This document shows positions 54,273-64,000 of a stretch of 64,000 nt of DNA, in pieces (position 1 is the stretch's first letter; each line of letters begins with the position of its first letter). Source of the DNA: Linum tenue (Eukaryota > Streptophyta > Magnoliopsida > Malpighiales > Linaceae); NCBI GenBank assembly GCA_946122785.1, contig CAMGYJ010000005.1, positions 40,352,002 through 40,416,001 on the forward strand, written 5' to 3'. The notes below the pieces were generated by a model, which had not been told where the DNA came from, ran no database searches, and worked only from the letters and a program-made list of their open reading frames with translations. The translations under genes were made by a program, and so were the position numbers.

Positions 54273-54731
54273 CCTCAACCAGAGAAGAAGCCCCAGCTGG
54301 AGGAGTTGATTTTGGCTCATATGCAGAAAACAGACAATAATTTCAAGGGTCTTGATCAATTTGTCACTCAACAGATAGCCATCAACAATAATATGCAATC
54401 ATCTATGCTAGATATGGAGAGGCAAATAGGCCAGATGGCTCAAACTTTGGCAGATATGCAAGGCAGGATTCCTGGGACATTACCGGCTAATACTGAGAGG
54501 AATCCAAAGGATGCCATGGTTGTAGCAGTCACATTGAGGAGTGGAAAGGCCTTGGAGGATCCAGAGAGTCCAAGGAAGTCGACAAAATCCGAAAAAGAAG
54601 GAGTTGTAGAGGTAGAGGATGAAGAAAGTGCAAAAGCTGAAAAATCTGACTCACATGCAAACGACATGCAATCTGCCTGTGCAAAAGCAATCTGCCCGTG
54701 TACCTCAAAAAGTGAAAAAATTGAAGAATGA
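54273..54731 (+). pseudogene. gag-protease linker continuing after a nonsense codon
   Basis: The same frame as gag, downstream of the TAG: heptad-like LEELILAHMQKTDNNFKGLDQF and DMERQIGQMAQTLADMQGRIPG, a coiled coil common between gag and protease in these elements, then Lys/Glu-rich sequence. It ends at a TGA. The protease frame overlaps it from 54619, so a single frameshift lies near 54660-54700. Confidence 0.75.
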
Positions 54732-55812
54732 AGAGGTAAAGCCTTATGAACCTCCTGCGCCATTCCCCCAAAGGTTAATGAAACCCATGGAAGACCCGAA
54801 CTTCAACAAATTTGTGAATCTCTTCAAGCAACTTCATATAAACATACCATTGGCGGAGGCACTTGAACAGATGCCTACATATGCTAAATTCTTAAAGGAG
54901 TTGCTGACAAAGAAGCGTAAATGGGCTGATCTAGAGAAGGTAACCCTTACTTCTGAATGTAGTGCTGTGATTCAGAATAAATTACCAGAGAAGAGGGATG
55001 ATCCGGGCAGTTTCACCATTCCATGTGTCATTGGAGGTAGAGAGTTCGATAAATCACTTTGTGATCTTGGAGCAGGAATTAATTTGATGCCATATTCAGT
55101 CTACAAGAAATTTGGATTGGGAGATGTTCTTAAGCCTACTCGGATCACACTCCAATTGGCTGATCGATCAGTAAAAATCCCAAAGGGAGTGGTGGAGAAT
55201 GTATTGGTGAAGGTGGGGAAGTTTATTCTCCCTACAGATTTTGTGATTCTGGAGATGGAAGAAGATCAGGGAGTGCCTCTAATTCTCGGCAGACCTTTTC
55301 TAGCAACTGGTGATGCACTCATTGATGTTGGGAGAGGCAAGTTGACATTCCGAGTAGGTAAGGAGGAGGAAATTTTTAATGTCTTTCAAGTTGATCATAA
55401 TCACGATGCAATTGATGACCTTGAAAGTGGAGCTCGAGAAAGGAAAAATTCATCTTCCTGTGATAGTGGACAACCTGAACAACTATCACATGTCCTATCT
55501 GCTCAGATTCTGAATTCAAAGCAAGGACAGAAATCCTTACCAGGTCAACTCAAGTATAAATATTTGGGTAAGGATTTCAATCTTCCTGTTATTATTCCTT
55601 CTTCACTGACATTGAAACAGGAAGAGTACCTGCTTGAGGCGCTGCAGTACCACCTACGCCTCACTAAAGGGTCTAACATGCCAGCTAAGAAAGTCATACC
55701 CAATTTTCGCACACCTGGCCCTGCAGAGGTGACTCATATGTTAGATGGAGGCTATGCGTTCTATCATTGCTCGGGAGGGTATGCTGGATACCTTTCCATA
55801 CCCATTGGTTGA
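54619..55812 (+). pseudogene. gypsy protease with internal deletion of reverse transcriptase
   Basis: An Asp protease domain is clear at about residues 140-255: FTIPCVIGGREFDKSLCDLGAGINLMP, with DLGA as active-site motif, and ILGRPFLATGDALIDV as flap and C-terminal part. The following linker (NLPVIIPSSLTLKQEEYLLEAL) leads towards RT, but the frame jumps to a short RT-like remnant (residues 376-397, GGYAGYLSIPIG) and stops. Nearly all of RT, RNase H and integrase are gone. The shortened reading frame may be old, because the downstream AGGCAA hairpin keeps its place 42 nt after the stop. Confidence 0.85.
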
Positions 55813-55854
55813 AAGCTCCATAAATGTCAGGCTGAGGACGTTAAACAAGCGCTT

Positions 55855-55872
55855 CTTGGGAGGCAACCCAAG
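55855..55872 (+). promoter_or_regulatory. Conserved AGGCAA-loop hairpin
   Basis: CTTGGG, loop AGGCAA, CCCAAG: six perfect pairs, preceded by ACAAGCGCTT. It starts 42 nt after the stop of the pol remnant and is followed at once by a donor-like GGTAAG. Confidence 0.8.
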
Positions 55873-55942
55873 GTAAGTTTTCTTTTCTTTATTTTTCTTT
55901 TTTGTTGTGTCAAACCCGTGCATGTTTAGATTAGGAGTTGAA

Positions 55943-55976
55943 CATTAGGGACAATGTTCCATCCTGAGTGTGGGGT
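55943..55976 (+). promoter_or_regulatory. CATTAGGGACAATGTTCC...GAGTGTGGGG motif
   Basis: Equivalent to 2491-2524 and 33037-33070 (minus): GGGACAATGTTCC followed by TGAGTGTGGGGTGG. No variable-stem hairpin follows in this element. Confidence 0.55.
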
Positions 55977-57328
55977 GGTGAGTCTTAGTGTTGTTTTTCC
56001 CTGTTGCATGTGGTAAAAAAAAATCAAAAAAAAAAAACTGTCATTTGGCTATGCACAGCCAAACTGCATGCAGTTTGCCTGTGTAAAAAGCAGGCTGCCT
56101 GTGCAAAGTTAATGGCTAAAAAACACCTAAAAATCAGAAAAATTAAAAACAAAACCTTGTACTCTTGTGGTAACATGATGTAAATGAGTGTGATGCGTGT
56201 GAAATGAGTTTGTGCTTGAAGGAAATCATCAAAATCACCCCCACTAGTGTTGAATTGCATGGTTCTTCACAATGAGCTTAAATGTTTTGACTGACTTGAT
56301 ATGCTTTGAATGAGCAAACTCTTTTAACAACATTCTCTTTGGTGAGGATAGTGTAATGACTTTTGGTGAAGTAGTTAGGTGGAGAACATTGACCATTCGA
56401 TATGTTTGGATACCGTGCTTACTTGCATCAATTGTGAGCTTTTGATTTGGCAACGAGTCTCTCTGTTTTGATTGTTTTATGATGGGGTGAACTGTATCTT
56501 TATAAATGAGAAAACACTACCTGACAAGTAAAATATAAGAAAGTTGCCATAACAATTAAAGTGTGGGTAAAAATGCCAAAATCGTGTGAGGCAATCACTC
56601 ATTGCACATGGGGATGAGGAAAGATTCAATTAAGAATCGGTTCGCGACCGTACGATGTTGCTTATCAAGTACGATCCCCAGTTGAGTGAAGTGCCATTAG
56701 AGGATGTGCAATGACCCTTCACACGGACCGAGGAAAAGGAGTTAAAAGAAGCCCTTATGCGAGTGCTAAGAAGCGGAAATTGCTCTTGCTCGGTCACCGG
56801 TAGTAAGAAACAAATCCCACTTGTACTAAATACGGCCTCTCGGCAAGCAAAAGCAGAAAGAGAGAAAGCCTCTCCTTGTCATAAAAGGTAGTGATGTGCT
56901 TAAAGTTAAAATCATGTTTGCGAAAGGCTTCCCCCATTAGTTTTAGAGACTCATGCTAAATTAATTGCTTATGATTGGTGTGAGTAAGCCAGATTGTCCT
57001 CACGAGATATGCACCTCACTGATGTGGTTAGATTGTCCTGATAACTGTTGCACCATGAGTTGTTAATAACCCACTACCGACGACCCGAATTGAGTGTTGC
57101 TATTTGAGTTTTTGATGGATTTGAGTCAGTCAATGGTAATGGTTGCAAAGACCTTGAGTGTGGGGTGAAAGGTATGATCATTAAAGCACAACTTGTCCTT
57201 TGAGAAAGAAACTACTGATTACAACAAGAGTACAAGGATAAATTTTTTGTGTTATCGTTTTTGAGAAAGGTTGTGTCTCCTTGGTCTGTGTTGTGTTTCC
57301 TTCAATTATCGTTCTCTTGTGTGAGTCA
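55977..57328 (+). other. 3' untranslated region of the complete gypsy element
   Basis: About 1.35 kb with no ORF of interest. CTGCATGCAGTTTGCCTGTG-like words at 56060-56100 are internally repetitive and echo 54660-54700. No variable-stem hairpin is visible. Confidence 0.55.
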
Positions 57329-57364
57329 TTGCTTAGGGACAAGCAAGTATTGAGTGTGGGGTTG
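57329..57364 (+). promoter_or_regulatory. Pre-PPT hairpin and polypurine tract
   Basis: TTGCTT, loop AGGGAC, AAGCAA (57329-57346), then GAGTGTGGGGTTG up to the LTR start at 57365. Same design as 31500-31540 and 63915-63955. Confidence 0.8.
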
Positions 57365-58929
57365 TGATAATAGTCGAAAACATATTGATTTTGCGTGCTT
57401 AATGTGATTATTTCATGATATGTTTGAGACCAATAATACTTGTTTGAGGTCCAACTAAGCCTGGAATGGTTATAAAACCATTACCATCAAGTGCCAAATG
57501 TTTTATATATTTCAGGTAAATGAAACGAGAAATTTGCATTGGTGGATAGAATAATTCAAGTGGACTGGATGTACATTGAACCGAAACTTACTGAGGAGTT
57601 GAACCGATACTGGACTTTTGTGGGACGGAAATTCTATTGGGCCTGGACGGATTGGCTTGGGACGGAACTAATCTTGGAAAGGGATTTGATTTTTTTGGAA
57701 GGGCTGGGACTTGGAATTGCAGAGGGAATTTACTTGAAGGGGGAATTACTTGAAAAAAAGCTGCTGGTGACTATTCTCTTGTGGAGGAGGAATAATTGGA
57801 CGTAATTAGAAGGGGAGGCAATTATTGGGTGGCTATTATTAGTTGGACAGAGAATTGGAGAGAGGGACGGAAGTCTTGAGAGAAGAATTGAAGCTGGGGG
57901 CGAACAAAATAAAAATAAAAAAAGGACCGAGAGCTTGGACACGGAACTTGGAGGTAATTAATTAGCAGGCGGACAAAACTCTTTGGAAGAAAAGAAAAGG
58001 GAAAATCAGAGGCGGCACTTTATTTCTTTGGGGCAGAGAAAATTCTTTGCAAAGAGAAAGCGAAGGCTGCGCACGGAGCACACAGCAAAGGCGACCAGGC
58101 GATTCTCAATCGGCGATTGAGATTTTCAGGCGGTTTGAGCTGAGTTCAACAAGAGCGATTAGTTGGTTGGATTTTCTGAACCAAATTAGTTGTTATTGTT
58201 GATTTAGAACATGATGAACAAAACCCTATCGATTTATCTTAATTTCGTCATGAACTAAACCCCGATTTCTAGGGGAAACACCATAGGATGTAGCTATTTC
58301 TTGATTTGATGGATTGATTTATGATTCTTTTCTTCCAATCTCTATTGCATGAAATTGTTTAATGCTTTGTGTTGACTGGCCACCAATACAACGATTTGTA
58401 GTTAATTAGGTTATTAGCGACAGTGAAACCCTATTAACTAAACATATTTCATGTGACATAGTAAATTATCGAAGCGACAGTGGATTAAATAAGGTTCTAT
58501 GCGGTCTTAAATAGGATATCGATCTTCAGACTATATAGTTAATTCATTGAGCTACGACAGTAGGATTTGAATTGATTATCTCGTACATAGTAATTCCCGA
58601 CAGGGATAGCTAGCACTTTCGTGATATCCTGGCTGTAGAGAGTTGGATTAAATTGATTGGAATATGTGAATTAATCTGGATATGATAGGTAGTGAATCCC
58701 GGTGTTTCTCCCAGAGCTTTCTCCCATTGAATTAAACCCGACATTTTAATTTGCTTGTTTTGTTTAATAATTTTGCTAGTAGTTAATAATCTCATTAAAC
58801 ATTTTCACATATAGTTTGCTCAATAAAAATTGATAGAACTTAAGGTTGTACCAGTCCCTGAGAGACGATACCCGGACTTTCCGGTTTACTACGAGATAGG
58901 AAATTGGCATATACGCTTTTGCCCTATCA
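57365..58929 (+). repeat. 3' LTR, 1565 bp, uninterrupted
   Basis: TGATAATAGTCG to CCCTATCA, followed by the target duplication AAGTC. It shows the empty sites of both nested insertions in the 5' LTR: GGCAATTATTGGG near 57818 for the MULE and GGCGGACAAAACTCTTTGG near 57966 for the LINE. Confidence 0.94.
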
Positions 58930-58934
58930 AAGTC

Positions 58935-59404
58935 CTTCCGTGAAACCCTCTCCACACTGCAATTTCAATTTCCTGAAAAATGGAGTGACGAATCTGCTTC
59001 TTATATTATATAGATTAGGGACAGAATGAGTAATTGGGAATGGGAGAGGAATATGAATCGAAAAAGGCATGGAGGTTGGGATAGTGGGGTGGTGGGATTG
59101 GGGGTTGGGACGGATCATGGTAGGATTGGGTTTTGTGTAGAGTAACTTCTCTCTGAGAAGATCAATCGCTATCTAAGCTAGGTCTCTCTTCGGCATCACA
59201 GGAACAGCCCACACAGAATTAGTCAACGGGGCGGAGCGGGCGGATTAGAGCGGAGCGAGTTAGAAGTCAAAATCCATATTCGCCCTGTTTCAACAACGGA
59301 GCGGGTCGAGATCCACCCAGTTTTAATACGGGTCAGATTTTATCCCCCATTACAAGTCGGATCGGGGAAAATCCATCGGGGCGGATCTGGATTGCCATCC
59401 CTAC
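58935..59404. other. Flank with a hAT-type terminus at its right end
   Basis: The first part shows no gene. 59226-59403 is rich in GGGGCGGAGCGGG / GGATCGGGG words and ends GGATTGCCATCCCTA, an inverted TAGGGATGGCAAT terminus (59391-59404). The left terminus is not recognisable, so it is a truncated hAT MITE. Confidence 0.5.
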
Positions 59405-59753
59405 AACCAATTATAAAATCTATGTGTGATATATGAGGTTTAATGATTTCATCTCTATTTTTGACACTTGGACTGATTGTTCGGATGTTGCCATCAGCAA
59501 TTAAGAAAAATAGATAACATATTTAACTCATGGAGCTATAAAATACTAACAATGTGTAGCAAACATTACAAATATGATAAATGTACCTAATATATACGCT
59601 CAATCACAATAATAAAAAATTCTCTCTAAACAAACTTGAATAGGAAGTCAAAGAGAAACGTGCACTCAACCCATAACAGACCACGAATAACATGAAAACA
59701 AACTTGGGTAAATGGTTTTCCTTACAAAAGAAGATCACATTGCATAAAAAAAA
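59405..59753. other. AT-rich spacer
   Basis: I see no gene or element here. Confidence 0.5.
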
Positions 59754-61089
59754 ATGGGAGATCCTCTCCCCTCTCTCTTGCGCCTAGGGCGATGGATTGG
59801 GAGTTTGCTGATCAGAGTGGTGGTTTCTGTCATCTATCACTGCATTCAAAATCAATGCCGGAAGAAAGGTGGAGGATGCGACCAATTCAGGCGATCGAGC
59901 TCTCATGCGAAGGTTCTGGACCAACCCGGCGCCGTAGCAGCGCATCCATGTTCGACTAGTCGTCGTTACTGTCAGCCAACCACGACTGCAAATGTCAACA
60001 ACCCCACTCATCGGTGTGGGAAAAGAAAGTTTGGACAGGTCGTGGTTGCGAACATATGTTTTGTTCAAAAAGATAAGAAACACATGCAGGTTCTTCAATC
60101 AGATAGCCTAGCGATTGGTGATTCCTTCATCGGAACAATTGGAGGATGAAGGGTTGGCAGAAGAAACACCCCAAATGGTCTCCAAAGCAAGGAAGATCGG
60201 GGATGCCTCCCTCTCTAAGACACATGACGATAATCCGAACAAAAATACCCGCGTCAGACATATATAGTATTTTCCGGTGGCAGCTACGCCGCCGGCGTGA
60301 GTAATGATTCTGTCGATCAGGGCAGTGGGGATTGCAGCATCCAGGCTATGGGGCGGCTGTTCTAGGCAGCCATGCCTCAGATGCGCGATCGATCTCATCA
60401 ATGCAATTAAAACAGGACGGGTTGTCAGAAGAGGATCCCCTAATGGTCTCAAATTCAATGATGATCGGGTCTGCCTCCCTCCCCAAAACTCTCGACGATA
60501 TTCTGGGCCATGGTAACCGGCGTCGGGACCAGATGTTAATTTCCGGTGGCCGATTCGTCGCCGGAACGGATAGTGGGAACGATGGTCAGGGTCGTTGGGA
60601 TTGCGATCAGGACTGTTGGGAGGCTGTTTCTCAAAATTATCTCCCAGACACGCATTCGGTATCAAGCGGGATTTTGGGAAATCTAATTAATGAATTTTTA
60701 ACCCAACCCCGTTAGATGCTAGCAGGACTCCTAGTTCTATTCCAAAAAGGAGTCTAAAAACCCTAAACCGAGTGGGCTTGGGGAAATCGGGCGCTGGTAT
60801 TTGTTTCCTATATAACTTTCCCCGAATTACTTCTTGCTCACAAAAAATCACTCATATGCGAGCAAGGGTATCAGCGAAAGGTAGCACAGAAACAGATCCG
60901 CCCCGGTTGACCCCTAGCTCAGGTATGATAACCCTCCCTCCCCATCGGCATAAATCCTTGCTTACATTGGCTGGGTCGGCGTCGTTTCTACCCATGCATA
61001 AGCACGTTACGTCCTTTCCATTGTTAGTTCCATGTAGAGAATGCATGGCTACTTCATGCTTGCGTCCTCTCAAAGCAGAATCAAGGACA
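59754..61089 (+). other. 5' region of a LINE with a diverged internal duplication
   Basis: 60145-60340 and 60418-60620 resemble each other in order: AGAAG...CCCC..ATGGTCTC, GATCGGG..TGCCTCCCTC, CGACGATA, TTCCGGTGGC, GTGGG..GATTGC. This could be a repeated 5' untranslated module upstream of ORF1. Overlapping ORFs on both strands show no family features. Confidence 0.4.
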
Positions 61090-61845
61090 ATGAATTTTAA
61101 TGATGCTTATCCCGTGCAGGATTCGACAATGACCCATGTTTCATCGGACCAAGTGGTGCAATTTTCGATGGAAGAGGTGCAGTCATCGAAGTATCGGGCG
61201 GCTCACTCATTGCTTGGGCGAGTTTTCACCGAGAACGGAATCTCAACCACTGAGCTGCGAGAAGCGGTGTTGGGTCCCTGGCTCATTCAGGGACGTCTTC
61301 GGGTGGTTCTAGCTAAGCATGGGCTGGTTGAATTCATGCTCCCCAGTGAGGAAGCGAGGACATGGGTCCTGAAGCGGACTCCTTGGGTGATCAATGATAA
61401 GATTATCCATCTACGCCAATGGACACCTGTCATTTCGAAGCAAGTCTTTGATGACTTAGCCAATGCACCATTCAGGATTCAATTGTGGGAGGTGAAGGAA
61501 GATTGTTGTACACAGCAATTTGGGAGGAAAGTGGTTAATGCCACTATCGGGAAGGTGCTGGAATCAGGTGTCTTCGCTTGTCAAGACACGGGACGCTGGT
61601 TCGTGAAGGTTAAAGCCCTAATCGACGTCACAAAGCCACTTCGATCCCAGATCATGGCAGAAAATGATGACACTGGGTGCTTTTGGGTCAGCCTGAAGTA
61701 CGAGTTCCTGCCCAGTTTCTGCTATCATTGTGGCCGAGTGGGTCACTCGCTCCGGGCCTGTGCTTTCGATCCGCCGACTCAGAAAGAGAATTTTGGGCCC
61801 CATATGTCTACTCGGAAACTAGGGACTCGTATTTATGACAATGAG
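61090..61845 (+). pseudogene. LINE ORF1: DUF4283 and CCHC knuckle, 3'-truncated
   Basis: The frame is open from 60772, but similarity to plant LINE ORF1 starts near the ATG at 61090 (MNFNDAYP...). DUF4283 features: SLLGRVFTENGISTTELREAVLGPW, LVEFMLPSEEARTWVLKRTPWV, WTPVISKQVFDDLANAPFRIQLW, then VKVKALIDVTKPLRSQ and the zinc knuckle CYHCGRVGHSLRAC. The frame stays open to 62073, but beyond about 61845 it has no LINE similarity and reads into a MITE. ORF2 is absent. An intact DUF4283 gene cannot be excluded, but the setting favours a LINE remnant. Confidence 0.7.
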
Positions 61846-61969
61846 GATCATACCCTAGTGTTCCTGAGATGCGCTAATTCAGTGTGGATCAACAAAAGCA
61901 TCCACGAAAGGAAAAATGGAAGGGTTGGCGGCGCTGTATTATTCATTAGGCAGGAGGAAGGGGTGCAAG

Positions 61970-62402
61970 AGTTAGCACACAACTATCATGAATACTTTTT
62001 AAAAAAAGCAGTTGAGTGTTTGGTTGTAAAACTATTAGAAGTGCTTTTTAATATGAGAGGTTGTGTAATATGACTATAAAGGACTTATAATATCCAATAT
62101 GAATACAAATTCAAAACAATAAAAAGTAGTCACAATGGATCTTGTTAGATTTCTTTTATATTAAATAATATAATCTTATAATTTATTTCATTTTTAAAAT
62201 GATATAAATGAAGGAAAATTATATTTTCTGAAATAAAATGAATATGGTAAGGAAAATATTGTATTTTCAAAACAGCTTTTCGCAGAAGCTCCGATTATAC
62301 AAAAGCGCTTTTCGACTTTTCAAAAGCCGAGCTTTTATAGATGTTTGGCCCTGCTTAACCTTTTAAAGCCGAAAAGCACTTCTAAAAGCCGGGCCAAACA
62401 TA
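61970..62402. mobile_element. MITE copy 2 (family of 13779-14262)
   Basis: Close match to the first copy over about 430 bp. The right end, CTTCTAAAAGCCGGGCCAAACA inverted, reads TGTTTGGCCCGGCTTTTAGA. It truncates the LINE ORF1. Confidence 0.6.
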
Positions 62403-62587
62403 GAGAATGTCAAATGCCATTATCAATCTTCCGACACATGCTTCTTATAGTTCCCATTTGTAACATTTTTTATATTTTATTTTGAAGTTTGTTTGAAAGT
62501 ATTTTTTTAATAATTTTAGAACTCTTATCAAAATAAAAAATACTATTATTAACCTATGCAACACACCATTTTCAATAAAAAGGTATC

Positions 62588-63914
62588 TGACTCGCTAAAA
62601 CACAACACCTAACAATGGCCAAGTGTAACCAATGAAAGGGACTGCAGTATAGTGGCTCAAGTAATAAATATCGAATCCACGGGTCTCTAGAGTTACTATT
62701 ACTCAGCTTCAGTTCGTTATCTAGCAAAACAGATTAAGTTGAAAGAACTAAAACTACTCTAGCAAACTACAGTTAAAGTTAATCTAATTACAGGTTGGGA
62801 ACTCACTTAGGTATGATTCCCCTAGCCACTAGCCAGATTAATGATTGGTGATCTCTAACCTATTTCACTTTCATTCACAATGCGGAGAATCCTTGACTAG
62901 ACCTTGAGTCTCGACTAAAGGAACAAGGCCCTCTTGAGTCGATTGCCTAGAGGGACGTATCCTTCTCTAGAACAACCGATCAAGGCGTTTTGAACTAGAC
63001 TCCCTCTATCGAAAGAGGTTCTCAATCGATACAAAGCATTGAATCAACCCTCGACTAAAGCAATCGATCCACTACTATCAATCTATGGTGCTCTATTGAC
63101 CTAATCAGGTATTCGCTCTCATAGGATCAAAGCAGAATCAATAATCTCGACTAAAGCAGAATTGAATCGTGAAAACATGCATAGATTGAATATGAACTCA
63201 AGATTATCAAGTCAGAGTACTCATACAATCATCCAATCAAACAAACATGGCTAGGGTTCCTCAAAACCTAAGTGAAGGGAAGTTACTCCATAGAGAAGAG
63301 AGAGACTGCAGTAAGAATCTTCAGATGATCAGTCTTCAAGTCCGGGCTTGATTCCCGAGCTCCAATGGCGAAGAAATCCTCCAAAATAGCTCCAAGAATG
63401 CTCCCAAGTCGCTCTCTCTCTCTAGGGTTCGTCCCTTGGGTGTTTGGGATCCAAAACCCAGCTCCCCCTTGCAAAAACGCACAAAACCGGCTTTTATCAG
63501 CTGCCCTCGCGATACCCGGTCGAAATACCCGGTCGGGTATTTTGGGTCTCGACCGGGTATAATTGAAGCGCACCGTTTCGTCCTCAGGGAAAATCCCCGG
63601 TCCACCACCAAAATCCCCGACCGGGGATTTAAGGCCATCGCCCGGGCCCCCTTCTGCTTCTCACGGGTGCCAAAAACGATAAATACCCGGTCGGGTATTT
63701 TGCCATCCGACCGGGTATTTCCTCCTGCAGCCCCCTTAGTCCCAACTCGGCTCCTTTCGACCCAGAACTCGTTTCTCCGCCTCGATTCCAACGCCGGGTC
63801 CTGAAATATGACATAAACACACAACCTAGCGTGAAATCGGCTTAAAACACGAGATTCCACATCACAAACGGCTTCAGAATAGGGGTGAAAACATGTGCAA
63901 TTATCGGTCTATCA
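62588..63914 (-). repeat. 3' LTR, 1327 bp, of the family seen at the left edge
   Basis: It starts TGATAGACCG at 63914 after the PPT and ends in ...GCGAGTCA at 62588. Its 3' part is the reverse complement of 1-889. A palindrome array lies at 63511-63720, where the related LTR at 30142 has a different one. Confidence 0.9.
63511..63720. repeat. ACCCGGTCGGGT palindrome array in the LTR
   Basis: AAATACCCGGTCGGGTATTT occurs at about 63524-63543 and again near 63682-63701. AATCCCCGACCGGGGATT (near 63611-63629) and CGACCGGGTAT words are interspersed. Cores are palindromic except for one central base step. Confidence 0.8.
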
Positions 63915-64000
63915 AACTCCCCCACACTTAACCGTTTGCTTGTCCCCAAGCAAACCAAGTCAGACACTAGGTAAGCTTAAATATTTCAATCAACCAACAT
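63915..64000 (-). mobile_element. PPT, pre-PPT hairpin and 3' end of the internal region (element continues outside)
   Basis: The minus strand has GTTTGCTT, loop GGGGAC, AAGCAAAC (63955-63934), then TAAGTGTGGGGGAGTT and the LTR. The 45 bases beyond align with 31541-31585, so the element beyond the window is a relative of the 30-39 kb element. Confidence 0.8.

Larger units (their letters stand above)
44655..58929 (+). mobile_element. Complete Athila-like gypsy element with nested MULE and LINE; TSD AAGTC
   Basis: The target duplication AAGTC flanks the element at 44650-44654 and 58930-58934. The 5' LTR spans 44655-52936, including a Pack-MULE and a LINE. Removing these and their duplications leaves 1558 bp, against 1565 bp for the 3' LTR (57365-58929). 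Inside are a tRNA-Asp primer-binding site, gag, protease, the AGGCAA hairpin, the GAGGAC-type motif, a pre-PPT hairpin and a PPT. Reverse transcriptase, RNase H and integrase are deleted, so it could only have moved in trans. Confidence 0.93.

Noticed and set aside
60108..60665. 185-codon minus-strand ORF
   Set aside because: Lies across the duplicated module upstream of LINE ORF1, on the opposite strand, without recognisable motifs.

Overview
This is plant nuclear DNA, most likely from a eudicot-like flowering plant; I cannot name the species. The evidence is spliced genes with canonical GT-AG introns, telo-box and site II promoter motifs, Athila-like Ty3/gypsy elements primed by tRNA-Asp, a Ty1/copia element primed by tRNA-iMet, L1-type LINEs with DUF4283/zinc-knuckle ORF1s, a tRNA-derived SINE, and many hAT and Mutator-type MITEs with exact target-site duplications (TSDs). 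Transposable elements fill most of the window. Only two stretches look like cellular genes, and both are cut short.

Layout. 1-2710 (+): end of a gypsy LTR, primer-binding site and a pol-less internal region. 3023-4171: two hAT MITEs in a row. 5678-6215: LINE tail. 6603-10783 (+): nine exons of a MAP65/PRC1/Ase1 microtubule-bundling protein, without its C-terminus. 10784-24400: AT-rich DNA with MITEs (13149, 13779, 15630, 23858), a 200-bp tandem duplication (17939) and a gene-fragment-bearing MULE (22169-23581). 24895-29526 (-): decayed copia element invaded by two hAT MITEs. 30142-39021 (-): large Athila-like element, 5'-truncated, with RT, RNase H, integrase and an extra ORF that has its own TATA-like promoter. 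39121-39748 (-): first three exons of a WDR12/YTM1-type ribosome-biogenesis gene, with a hAT MITE in its promoter. 43655-43880: SINE. 44655-58929 (+): complete Athila-like element (TSD AAGTC) whose 5' LTR holds a Pack-MULE carrying a polyamine-transporter fragment and a full-length LINE. 59750-62400: LINE ORF1 and a MITE. 62588-64000 (-): 3' LTR of the same family as the left edge, in opposite orientation.

The most interesting signal is non-coding. The gypsy elements carry RNA-like hairpins at fixed positions. (1) An AGGCAA-loop hairpin lies just after pol, with stem covariation in three elements. (2) A hairpin with a long, fully variable but always complementary closing stem encloses an interior of exactly 30 nt in four copies, with the constant strand UAGUCCRCUGUCC opposite GAG and a covarying inner helix; a fifth copy is degenerate. 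(3) A GCUU-RGGGAC-AAGC hairpin lies just before the 3' polypurine tract. Elements that lost pol keep some of these hairpins, which fits a cis-acting role in the RNA. In the 30-39 kb element, three of the variable-stem hairpins lie in a predicted intron upstream of the extra ORF, whose promoter repeats the palindromes found in the LTR.
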